Shown here: positions 34,014-44,715 of the stretch, piece after piece
How the letters are laid out: every line of letters begins with the position of its first letter
Numbering within the stretch: position 1 is the stretch's first letter
Assembly: GCA_026901365.1 (NCBI GenBank)
Contig: QLOH01000753.1
Coordinates: 248,001 to 312,000, forward strand
Length of the DNA: 64,000 nucleotides
Source of the DNA: Sesbania bispinosa
Lineage: Eukaryota > Streptophyta > Magnoliopsida > Fabales > Fabaceae
Direction of reading: 5' to 3'
Notes under the pieces: generated by a model
Told to the model about the DNA's origin: nothing
The model's input: only the letters and a program-made list of their open reading frames with translations
The model's database searches: none
Made by a program: the position numbers and the translations under genes

Positions 34014-35596
34014 TGATAAGTGAAAAATATATGATAAATTAGAGTACTTTTTAGTTCACTTATCAAGGATAAAATGATATTTTTGCCCCAATTTAACCTT
34101 TTTTTATTAAATATTAGATAAATTGTATTTATTAGTCTTGAATTTGAATTTGATGCTATTTTAATATTAATTGTGTTGAATTTTGCAGATTATTGCAAAG
34201 ATTTGATATGGAGAGAAGATAACATTAAATAAGGGAGATATCTGGAAGATTTGAAGTTTGATTGAGGACAATTAATGAAGATTTGAAGTTTATTTGAGAC
34301 CAATTAATGAAGATATCACTGCCCATTAAACAAGGATTCTGCAGACAACCTTCCCAATTAAATTCAAGATGCTCAATAAATGCAAGATTTCATCAAGAAA
34401 AGGGAAACAAGGAAATACAATCAACCAAAACTAGTCTCGGGGATAAATCAAGTTAAAAAGAGAAAGATTGAAGATGTGCAACTCGCGTTGCTCGAGCGCA
34501 ACAATCTGACTTCTGCACTGCAAGCTGCGCTGTAGCGCAGGGTGAAGCGCAAAACACGTAACTCTTGCCTTGTTTCCGTTTTTAGATAGATTTCTTCCCA
34601 AATTTCTTTGTCTTTCCTTAGCCTTTAAATAGGACCTTCTTGCACCAAATCAAGGTGTGCACGATTATTGTAAATCAGAAATATTCCATTGATAATGCAC
34701 CATTTTTAGTTTTAGAATAGGAGATGCGGAGCACTGCACGAGGATTGAAGAAGGTGACAGATTCTTCAGTGGTTTGTATGGCTACCATGAGTAGTTAACT
34801 CTCCAGTAGGATTGAATGTAGTTGATTCTATCCCCAAGTGTATGTGAATTCTATCTTATTATTTATGAGTTCCCTATCTATAATATTGGTAATCTTATTC
34901 TGTGCTTAATTCCTAATTTCTGTGCTTGCGCCGGAGTTATAGGCTAGTGTCTGTGATATAACATTCTGACTAGGATTGAGAATGAGGGAGCCTAGACATA
35001 GGGAACTCAAACTCTGAGTGAATAAGAATACTCGGTAACCAGTGACTCAAACCTGGGCGTAGCTAATGATTGATGGGTAGTGTTAGTATCCTAACGAAGG
35101 GCGTGTAAAGGATAAGCATGGTTTATCGATAGTAAAGGTTAGTTGATAGTAATACCAGTGATTGAAACATGGGCGTAGCTAGTGATTGATTGGTAGTGTG
35201 AGTATCATAATGAAGGGCGTCTAAAGGATAAGCATGGTTTATCACTGATCCTTTAACAAACGAAATAATAAGAGCAAATTAAACCGAGGGTAATTTGTCG
35301 CTTGGGAGAGCCCGCATGGATTACCTTTGAGTGGTGAGGCTGCTGGTAACTCGGGGTTTTATCAATTTAGTTTGTCTACAGTATTATAGATCAAAGCCAT
35401 AAATAATAAATAATTTTTACATACACGAAGGGTGCGATGATACGAAGTTCAATCCTAATCCAAGTAAAGTGTCTCCAACTCCTCCTTTCTATTTCATTTG
35501 ATTATTAATCTACAATTTATATTTTCCGCACAAAATACTCTCACAAATCCGTTATTTTCTCTTGGCAGATCACGAGTACACGCGAGTTAGCCGTTC
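34014..35596 (+). repeat. Third-level LTR inserted in the 5' LTR, end deleted
   Basis: Starts TGATAAGTG and matches the family LTR to ...GCGAGTTAGCCGTTC, about 70 bp short of the normal end. It then switches to ATTTGAACTTTCCCTCG, leader sequence of ORF3. One of the two hairpins is shortened (34490-34550). An 85-bp-scale internal duplication (AAACATGGGCGTAGCTAGTG type) lies at 35045-35245, shared with LTR 38970-40591. Confidence 0.85.
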
Positions 35597-36288
35597 ATTT
35601 GAACTTTCCCTCGTTCTTTCTCTTGCTTTTTCTCTGAATTCCTAACCCTTTGCTTTGCCTTTTTCACTCTTATAGCCTTCATTTTTCCATTTCTGAGCTT
35701 ACACCAGGTATGTTTTTATAGTTTTCTTTAATTTTAACCGATTGAAATTTTGATTGTTTATTTTATTTGAGCAAAAACCTTAGGATAGGAAACTTAGGAT
35801 TCTAGGAACCTTTAGGAAAGAAATAATTGTCCATAGTGCTTTAATCTATACTGCATGTTGCTAGGATTGATTATGAGTATTTTTTGTTTGCTTAGGTGGT
35901 AGTTTTTGAGTGCTCAATGATTTCTGCAAATTGTTATGTTGGCGCATGTATGCTTAATTAATTGCCATGATATTTTTGCATGCCCATACATAAATAATTA
36001 TGCCTTATTGCATGTTACTAATGACATGATTTTTGAGCATGAGTTTTATTCTCACTTTGCCTATTTAGAATTGTTTAGGACTTGCTTTAATTGATCACTT
36101 TAGCATGTTCTTAATTAATTAATTGGCACTTGTTGGTAATGTTTAAAACCAAAATGTTTATGCACAATTGTTTGATTAATTGATTCTTCTGATTATTGAA
36201 ATTAATTGGCCATTTATTTCATTAATTTTGAATAATTCGATATTATTATGTTGCATAAATAATTTTGTTTTGCATTTGTTTCTCACAG
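35597..36288 (+). other. Leader exon end and intron before envelope-like ORF, copy 2
   Basis: Matches 29165-29849. Donor ACACCAG|GTATG at 35708, acceptor TTTCTCACAG ending at 36288, directly before the ORF start. Confidence 0.65.
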
Positions 36289-37485
36289 ATGGCACGCACC
36301 AAGACTGTTAATGCTCCTAGCACATCTAGGAGAGGTACAAGGAAGAGACAAGCTACTCAGCCACCTGATGAGTTTGACCCTCACCGCTTCCAGGACATCA
36401 AGTCCTTTGAAGCCTATACTGCTATAGAGAGGCGCAACTTCATTCCTGAGCGCCCAGTCATTCTCCATGAGGGGGAGTATGAGGATTTTACTGCTGGGAT
36501 CCATAGGAGGCAATGGGAGCACCTCAGTCGCCCTGACACCTACTTTGACCCAGATATAGTCAGGGAGTTCTATGCTAACGCCATTGGAGATCACGACGTT
36601 AACTATAGGAGGGAGTCCTATATTCGAGGACAGGTTATCAGGTTTGATTGCAATGCAATCAATGCATTCTTAGGACATCCCGTACAGGAGGACAGGGACC
36701 TCGTGGAGTGCCAATACCACGAGAGGATGCAGGATGTGGGACTTCATGGCAATGACCCACTGGATATTCAGACTACACGGTTACTGTGTCTGCCAGGGCG
36801 TTCCTTCGAGAGGAATGCATACAACGAAGCTGCTCGGATTTACAGGCATGATATGAGGGGCATCACTAGGATGTAGACAGTACTGACGCTAGCCAACATA
36901 CATCCTACATGGCATGTTTCTGACATTGTTATGCCCATCGCCCACCTCATTTACAGCATCCTCGTAGGCGCTAATGTTGACATCTCACGGGTTATCTCCC
37001 AGAAGATATCAGACTTCGCGTCTTCTGTAGGGCGCAGGAGCGCCAACTCCAGGATCAGTCTTGGCTTCCCTTCTCTCATCACCGCACTCTGCAGGTCTAG
37101 AGGTGTGCAGGTAAACCCTAGGGTTTGTATTGCACTTCCCATGACGAGAGCATATATTGATGCCAACTGTATCCCTGCTGAGGAGTTACAAGTTGAGGAT
37201 GAGCAGCAGCAGGCACCACCACCACCACCACCACCACCACCACCACCAGCGGCAGCAGACATGGATGCTCCTGTCTGGGCCCAGCATCTTGCCGCCCAAC
37301 ACACTTACATGATGGCTCAGCTATCCACCATACACCGAGCAGCAGTTCATTTTCAGGACCTACATTACCAGGCTCGTGTGGACCCCCACTTTGGAATGAC
37401 CCCTGATCAAATTCAGGCGTATCTACAGTGGCCTAACGACAGGCCTATTTTCCCAGGGGGATGGAGCGGCTGGAGCCGGAGTTGA
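36289..37485 (+). pseudogene. Envelope-like ORF3 of Athila-like element, copy 2
   Basis: Parallel to the copy at 29850, with the same regions in order (FDPHRFQDIKSFEAYTAIER, YANAIGDHDVNYRRESYIRG, LLCLPGRSFERN, KISDFASSVGRRSANSR, WAQHLAAQHTYMMAQLSTIH). One TAG at 36874-36876 interrupts it, and a shortened G-run near 37456 shifts the last residues. The N-terminus is intact (MARTKTVNAPSTSRRGTRKR). The polyproline linker is 11 residues here against 5 in copy 1. It is the only gene left in the nested element. The two copies have no stop in common, so the source was intact when they separated. Confidence 0.82.
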
Positions 37486-38969
37486 GGATGTAGCTGCTCA
37501 TATGGACCAGGACGATTGATTTTTTTTCCTATTTGGTGCTTTTCTTTCTTTTTCTTTTTCTTTTTCATTTTATTTTCTTATTTTCTTATTATTTTCTTTT
37601 CTTCTTATTTTCTTATTTTTCTCATTTTCTTTTTTGATATGTACTGTATATTCTTATCCCACTGATACATCATTTATATTATGCAGTGCATATTCAGTTA
37701 TCTTCTGTTTTTCTGTTAAATTTAAAATTTTTAGCATTTTTAAATTTTTTTAGGACCTTAGGAAATTAGGATTTAAGGCAACCTTTTCAAATTCTCTGTA
37801 ATTAGGTAGTTTAACTAACCAAATTAGGAAAGATGATAGCGTTCTGTGATTATTCCATAATCAGTTAGGATTAGGATACTTCTTAGGAGAACCTATCAGG
37901 ATAGTTAATTAAAACCAGTAAGTGCTTTATCAAGGAATTTTAGCCAATAACCGGTGAGCTGAGAGCCCAAACACTGAATTGAGAGCTTTTCACCGCTGCT
38001 TGTCAACTGTTATTGCTTGAGTTTCTGAATTTTGTCTTGCTAGTGGAAGATATGGAAGTGACAAAGGCATATTTTGTGATTATAATATTTTGCTCAGTGT
38101 CAAACAACCAACCTTGATTAAATTTTTCCAATTTTTGATTGCCCATTTGAGCCTTTAATATTTCTTTTGATGCACCCTAGTCATATTCAATGATTACATC
38201 CCGTCACTTCACACTTGGGATAGAGAGCAAGGTGCAACACAACAGAATGGGACAAAAGGTGGTGAACTGAAAGGTCAAAGAAATTCAAAGAGCAGACACA
38301 ATAAATAAAAAAGAAGAGTACTCCCTCATGAATAAATTCTCTATGTTATTGTTTATGATTAAAAAAAACTGCACAAAGAGTGTGGAAATTGAATAAGTTG
38401 GGGGGAGTACTTCATCAAACAAAGAGGCCAAGCTGAAAAAGGGTGACAACTCAAGAATGACATGGTGGATTGAGAGAGGTCCCAAGCACAATCACAAGAT
38501 GCTCTCTATTCAAAGTGTTCTTAGCATATCTAGAAAAACCATGATTTCTTGATAGCCTAACCTCATTACAACCAAAGAAAAGACCTTTTGATCCATATTG
38601 ACTATTTGCAGGTTTAAAAGTTGGAAATGACTATCAATTATAGTTGCTCAACGGTGGTGAAAAAGATGGAGGGAAACACTTACCTGTGAGAATGAGAGGC
38701 TTCCTTGATTTATCACTTATTGCTTTAATTTCTATTTTTGAGAATTTTGACCGATGTTTGTGTTCTATTCTGATTGAGGACTGGTAACATCTCTTAATCC
38801 TGATTTTTTCTTATGTTTGGAAAGTGACTGCTGCTTAACAAAGAGATGATGAAAAGTTCCTTGAATTTGTTTTTTTGATTTTTTTGTTTTATACAGGGGA
38901 TTGAATTGATTTTTATTTCAAAGAATCTATTGCTTGAGGACAAGCAAGAAGTTAAGTTGGGGGGTATTT
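37486..38969 (+). other. 3' non-coding region and purine tract of nested element
   Basis: Same layout as 31056-32520: TTTCTTTT-rich stretch, conserved family blocks, GCTTGAGGACAAGC inverted repeat and TTAAGTTGGGGGGTATTT before the LTR. No gene. Confidence 0.75.
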
Positions 38970-40591
38970 TGATAAGTGAAAAATATATGATAAATTAGAG
39001 TACTTTTTAGTTCACTTATCAAGGATAAAATGGTATTTTTGCCCCAAATTAATCCTTTTTTATTAAATATTAGATAAATTGTATTTATTAGTCTTAAATT
39101 TGAATTTGATGCTATTTTAATATAAATTGTGCTGAATTTTGCAGATTATTGCAAAGTTTTATAAGGAGAGAAGATAACATTAAATAAGGGAGATATCTGC
39201 AAGATTTGAAGTTTGATTGAGGACAATTAATGAAGATTTGAAGTTTATTTGAGACCAATTAATGAAGATATCACTGCCAATTAAACAAGGATTCTGTAGA
39301 CAACCTTCCCAATTAAATTCAAGATGCTCAATAAATGCAAGATTTCATCAAGAAAAGGGAAACAAGGAAAGACAATCAACCAAAACCAGTCTCGGGGAGA
39401 AATCAAGTTAAAAAGAGAAAGGTTGAAGTTGTGCAACTAGCGTTGCTCGCTTCACCCTGCGTTGTAGCGCAGGGTGAAGCGCAACAATCTAACTTCTGCG
39501 CTGCAAGCTGCGCTGTAGCGCAGGGTGAAGTGCAGAACACGTAACTCTTGCCTTGTTGTTGTTTTTAGATAGATTTATTCCCAATTTTGTTTTCTTTCCT
39601 TAGCCTATAAATAGGACCTTCTTGCACCAGATCAAGGTGTGCACGATTATTGTAATTCAGAAATATTCCAATGATAATGCACCACTTTTAGTTTTAGAAT
39701 AGGAGTGGCAGAGCACTGCACGAGGATTGAAGAAGGTGACAGATTCTTCAGTGGTTTGTATGGCTACCATGAGTAGTTAACTCTCCAGTAGGATTGAATG
39801 TAGTTGATTCTATCCCCAAGTGTATGTGAATTCTATCTTATTATTTATGAGTTCCCTATCTATAATATTGGTAATCTTATTCTGTGCTTAATTCCTAACT
39901 TCCGTGCTTGCGCCAGAGTTATAGGCTAGTTTCTGTGATATAACGTTCCGACTAGGATTGAGAATGAGGGAGCCTAGACATAGGGAACTTAAACTTTGAG
40001 TGAATAAGAATACTTGGTAACCAGTGACTGAAACATGGGCGTAGCTAATGATTGATGGGTAGTGTGAGTATCCTAATGAAGGGCGTCTAAAGGATAAGCA
40101 TGGTTTATCGATAGTAAAGGTTAGTTGATAGTAATACCAATGACTGAAACATGGGCGTAGCTAGTGATTGATGGGTAGTGTGGGTATCATAATGAAGGGC
40201 GTCTAAAGGATAAGCATGGTTTATCATTGATCCTTTAACAAACGAAATAATAAGAGCAAATTAAACCGAGGGTAATTTGTCGCTTGGGAGAGCCCGCATG
40301 GATTACCTTTGAGTGGTGAGGCTTGCTGGTAACTCGTGGTTTTATCAATTTAGTTTGGCTAAGGTATTACATGAATCATAGTCAAGTAAAGTGCTTCCAA
40401 CTCCTCCTTTCTATCGCTTTTGATTATTACTCTGCAATTTATATTTTCCGCATAAAATATTCTCACAAATCCTCTATTTTCTCTTGATAAATAGATCACG
40501 AGTACACGCGAATTGACCATTCCCTGGGGATACGATACTCTACTTACTATTATGCTGCTGGATTTTTGGTTCGCTTGCTAGAATTCCATCA
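38970..40591 (+). repeat. 3' LTR of nested element (complete)
   Basis: 1622 bp, TGATAAGTG to AATTCCATCA, followed by the duplication GTGAC. Hairpins at 39447-39483 and 39498-39530, TATA box near 39607. It lacks about 55 bp near its end (GAATCATAGTC|AAGTAAAGTG) relative to LTR 1 but carries the extra internal duplication at 40025-40220. Confidence 0.88.
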
Positions 40592-41413
40592 GTGACAGAT
40601 TCTTCAGTGGTTTGTATGGCTACCATGAGTAGCTAACTCTCCAGTAGGATTGAATGTAGTTGATTCTATCCCCAAGTGTATGTAAACTTTATTTTATTAT
40701 CTATGATTCCCTATCTGTAATATTCAGTATCTTTATTCTGTGCTAAATTCTTAACTTGCGCGCGTGCGTCGGAGTTATAGGCTAGCATCTGTAACATAAC
40801 GTGGATAGAGACTTCCGGCTAGGAGTGAGGATGAGGGGGCCTAGAAATAGGGAACTCAAACTCTGATTGTTAAAGGTACTCGATAACCATTTACGGAAAC
40901 ATAGTCGTAGTCTAGTGATTGACGGGTAGTGTGAGTACCCTAATGAAGAGCGTTTATAGGAAAAGTATGGCTTTATCGATAGCAATTCAAACAAACGGAA
41001 TAATAATTAATTAAGAGCTTAATGAGCCGAGGGTAATTTGTTTCTTGGGAGAACCCGCGTGAATTATCTTTGAGTGGTAGGCTGCTGGTAACTCGTGGTT
41101 TTATCAATTTAGTTTGGCTAAGGTATTACATGAATCATAGTCATAGATAATAAATAGTCTTTACATACACGAAGGGTGCGATGATACGAAGTTCAATCCT
41201 AATCCAAGTAAAGTGCTTCCAACTCCTCCTTTCTATCGCTTTTGATTATTACTCTGCAATTTATATTTTCCGCACAAAATATTTTTACAAATCCGCTATT
41301 TCCACTTGATAAATAGATCACGAGTACACGCGAATTGACCATTCCCTGTGGATACAATACTCTATTTACTATTATACTGCTGGATTTTTGGTTCGCTTGC
41401 CAGAATTCCATCA
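40592..41413 (+). repeat. Athila-like LTR 2, right part
   Basis: Continues the LTR interrupted at 33293, starting in the duplicated GTGAC, and ends CAGAATTCCATCA. It is followed by AGTATT, the same bases that follow LTR 1 on its internal side, so it borders a further internal region rather than host DNA. Confidence 0.85.
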
Positions 41414-42260
41414 AGTATTGTTATCTTGAATGTGATTTTGGCTGTGTGGAACATGAAGAACAATTTGCTGAATTGAAATGCTCTTTCTTTTGTGAGTTAT
41501 TAAATTTGGAAGTGTTATGCTCTGTTTCTTTCAAAAATTTAAACTTTCACTTTCCATGGATTGATTGAATGCTTGCAAAACAAATGAGTATATTCTGTTT
41601 TTAGGAAGGCATTACCAAGTGCAGTGAAATTTTGTTGTGAAGAGAGTAATTATTTATGCATGCAAATTGGTTAATGATAGGCTTCCATGTTCTTCATGAA
41701 TTGGTATTTGCAATAAGACATCATTAAAATAAATGAGCTTTTAGAAACTGATTGTTGTTATTTGACTTTTCAGATGCCTAGGATTAAATTGCTAGTCTTT
41801 CCCGTGGCTTTAGCTCACAAGGAGAAGGCATGAGGAAAAGGATCAGAAAATATGATCCCATGAGATTCAAGAATGCACAGGCTGCTGCAAGAACCATACC
41901 CAGACATGTTGTTTGAAGAGTTCCGGATATTCTAGCAGTAGCCTGGGGACAGGCCTATTCTTCCAGGGGGAGGTGAAGCAGCAACAACTAGAGAAAAGGA
42001 CAATAAAAAAGGACAAGGATTTACAGGATACAGAGGATGAAGATTGATACTGGTGTTTTTCTTTCTTTTGTTTATTTTTTCTTTCTTTTATTGTCCTTTA
42101 TTTTATAGAATTTTTTAGTTAATTAGGATTTTTGTTTTACAATTCTTTTTATTTCAGGATTTTTAGGCTTTTTAAAATTTTTAGGTTTTAGGATAATTAG
42201 GAAAATAAGGGAAATTTTTTCAAAATTTCTGAAATTAGGCAGTTTAATTAACCAGATTAG
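41414..42260 (+). other. Partial internal region 3 of the Athila-like composite
   Basis: AGTATT is followed not by a primer site but by sequence matching 24390-25240 of internal 1: intron-like stretch, TTGACTTTTCAG with an ATG (41771), a frame that closes at once, and a decayed ORF3 end. It stops at ACCAGATTAG where copia LTR sequence begins. Confidence 0.65.
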
Positions 42261-42943
42261 GAGATGTTTATTTTCTGTACAGTCTACTTAGGGATCAAGA
42301 AAAACATAAATTGAACTATACAAGGTTGACACAATCCATGCCCTTGTGTTCTATTAAATATTTGGACAAAGGGACAAACAATATAAATTATTATCATAAA
42401 ATAGGATTTATCAAAGTTGGTGGTAATCTCAATATTTGGATAGTGATGTATTGCTAGATACCGCTCACTATTTATGATATTAAATATAAAAAAAAGGTTT
42501 TATTTTAATATCATAACCAAATATTAAAAGCCTATTGGGTCACACGCATACAACAAGCCGCAAAGAAAAGATAATAATTCTAATTTGATTAGAATTACAA
42601 ACTAATGGGCCAGGCCCATATGTATTAGCGATAAGTGAGTGAAGGGTGAAACCCTAGCCACCACTCTATAAATATAGCATAAGATGCACTACCCTACACA
42701 CACATGAGTCACTCTTACTCTCTAAAGGCTACTAGCAGAGTTGAGGAGGGTTTCCTAATTCGGCTGTTGGCGTGGACACCTCTAGAGATGTGGCTGCTAT
42801 TGCCTCGTTCGCAATCCTTAAAAGTATGACCTTTTGTTTTATACCCTTTTATGCCTTGATTCATGTTTTCGCATAACGATCATAACAAGGAAGGGAATCC
42901 ATTTATTTCCGCTGCACCCTGACCACATGCTTGATTCCCTTCA
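42261..42943 (+). repeat. Third partial LTR of the gag-only copia family
   Basis: Matches the last ~690 bp of the LTR at 15658-16984, including the intact end GATTCCCTTCA, and is closer to the LTR at 19257-20405 in shared variants (GGTTTTATTTTAAT, GCATACAACAAGCC). It overlaps that copy by about 510 bp, so it cannot be its simple continuation. The left end is a recombination joint with Athila-like sequence; the right end abuts another copia pol. Confidence 0.85.
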
Positions 42944-43881
42944 CCCTCTTCCTCAAATTCACTCCTATTTCCTTCACTGGATTATTGATTTATGTGGATA
43001 ATGTCCTTCTATTTAGTGATTCATTGACTGAGTTTGATCAGATTAATGGGTAGCCTCATTCCACTTTTGGAATTAAGGATCTTGGCACACTCAAATATTT
43101 TTTGGGACTAGAATTTTACCATTCCTCCACTGGGATTTCTGTGTCTCAAAGGAAATATTGTCTTGATCTTCTTACTGACATTGAAATGCTAGATTGCAAG
43201 TCTGCTTCCACTCCCATTGATCCAACAGTACACCTCACTCAGCAACAAGACCAAGCATATGCAAATGCATCCTCTTACAGAAGATTAGTTGGCAGGCTCT
43301 TGTACCTCACTGCTACTCGACCAGACATCACATTTGTTGTTCAACAAATCAACCAGTTCGTGAATGTTCCATGCCAAGCTCATTTTACTGTTGCCATTCC
43401 CATTCTAAGATACCTCAAGAGATCTCCAGGAATAGGCTTATTCTTTCTAAGACATTCACGTCATTAAATCAGAGGTTTTTCAGATGCTGATTGGGGAGGA
43501 TGTCTGGATTCACGCAGGTCTGTTTCTGGATACTACTTCTTCATTGGAGAAGCTTTGGTGAGTTGGAAATCCAAGAAGCAAACCACTATTGCTCGTTCCT
43601 CAGCTGAGGCAGAATATCGAGCTCTAGCTGCTGCCACATGTGAGCTCCAATGGTTAGATTTCCTCCTTCATGATTTACACACCCCAATCCCCATGTCCCG
43701 CATCCTCTTCTATGACAATCAGAGTGCAATTCATATTGCCCAAAATCCCATGTTTCATGAAAGGACAAAGCACCTAGAAATAGATTGTCACCTAGTTCGT
43801 CATAAACTACATACTGGTCTTATGCATCTACTCCCTGTTTCTTCCAAGGATCAGCTCGCTGACTTGTTCACCAAGGCCTAA
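42944..43881 (+). pseudogene. Ale-like copia RT (C-terminal part) and RNase H
   Basis: Opens directly at the copia LTR end with the RT block LLIYVDNVLLFSDSL (active site YVDN instead of YVDD). A stop lies in the following segment (ING*PHSTFGIKD, near 43050), then LGTLKYFLGLEF and LVGRLLYLTATRPDITF. A second stop at 43465-43467 precedes FSDADWGGCLDSRRSVSGYY. RNase H continues with TIARSSAEAEYRALA, FYDNQSAIHIAQNP and HLVRHKLHTG and a stop after LADLFTKA. Gag, protease, integrase and the first half of RT are absent. The sequence differs clearly from the SIRE-like pol and is a separate lineage. Confidence 0.88.
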
Positions 43882-43956
43882 CTTCCCAAGATCTTTGCTT
43901 CCTCTACCTCCAAGATTGGTGTCCTTGACATTTTTGGGCCACCAACATGTGGGAGG

Positions 43957-44279
43957 GTAATAAACCACAAGTCTCACATCGCGCAAGAAAAGAAATGCAT
44001 ACCTGAAGAAGACCAATGCACAGCTACTAGTCCCACATCGCTCAATTAGTGAAATATTCGCTCAGCTCACTCACCCCTCACGCACTCTGCTTGAACAGAT
44101 CAACATAACAACGTCTCTTTTTTTATTCTCTTGTAACAAAATATATTTTTACCTTTTCCCTTTCTGTTTTCCTTTTTACCTTTTGCGTGTAAAACTGAAG
44201 GCTATATAGCCTGCATGCTCAGCTTGAGCTTATTCAATCAATGAATATAGAATGCTATTTGTATCATCTCTCTGATTAT
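43957..44279 (+). repeat. Candidate 3' LTR of the Ale-like copia remnant
   Basis: A purine tract GTGGGAGGG precedes TAATAAACC..., where this lineage normally has TG; the stretch contains TTTTTTTATTCTCTTG and AATCAATGAATATAG and ends CTGATTATCA. The ends are guessed because no second copy is present. Confidence 0.4.
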
Positions 44280-44715
44280 CAAATTACTTTTAAATAATTT
44301 GATTAAATTGAGATAAAAATAAAAATTAATATTAATTAATATTATTATATGTTTGAAAATATATACATTAAAGTTAGTTAACTAGTCTCAAACAGTAAAC
44401 ATACATTATTTTAATATTATATGAGAGGGGTTAGAATATACGTGATGTAATTTATGAATAATTGTTTGGAATGTATTATCTCCAACTTTCTTATTTATAT
44501 GGACCAGATACCAAATACTTTCAGGATACAAAATGAGAAATATTTTTGAATTAGGGTGGAAAATTGTTGTAATCCAAATAACCTTTCAAAATTATTCAAG
44601 CTTTGGCAATTAAGAATTAAAATTGTAAAGATTTTTATCATTATAGTTGGAAGAATGTGAGATTATTAATTCTTCTACATAACATATATGCGAAAAGTTT
44701 TTTCTTCATGTAATG
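44280..44715. other. AT-rich sequence, no gene
   Basis: Nothing coding. The last ~60 bp (GAGATTATTAATTCTTCTAC...) are related to 51798-51855 on the far side of the next element. Confidence 0.45.

Larger units (their letters stand above)
33294..40591 (+). mobile_element. Nested Athila-like element lacking gag and pol (LTR - ORF3 - LTR)
   Basis: Flanked by a perfect 5-bp duplication GTGAC (33289-33293 and 40592-40596). Order: LTR fragment (33294-34013), a second LTR inserted in it (34014-35596), leader exon and intron, envelope-like ORF3, 3' region, purine tract, intact 3' LTR (38970-40591). Primer site, gag and pol have been removed by a deletion whose ends share GTTC. Confidence 0.85.
20406..42260 (+). 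mobile_element. Composite of Athila-like Ty3/gypsy elements (LTR - int1 - int2 - LTR - int3 with nested copy)
   Basis: All parts belong to one family: LTR of ~1590 bp starting TGATAAGTGAAAAATAT and ending AATTCCATCA, tRNA-Asp primer site, Athila-type gag zinc finger, a 'GACGTTAAACAAGCGCTTCC' block and an envelope-like third ORF. Integrase, RT and RNase H are absent from every copy. Internal 1 (21997-26340) runs straight into the primer site of internal 2 (26355-32520) with no LTR between. The second LTR (32521-33293 plus 40597-41413) is split by a nested element and is followed by partial internal 3 (41414-42260). Confidence 0.8.

Noticed and set aside
20406..42260. Insertion of the Athila composite as one unit into the copia LTR at 20405, with 42261 as the other half
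   Set aside because: The two copia LTR pieces overlap by about 510 bp and no 5-bp duplication links the two joints.
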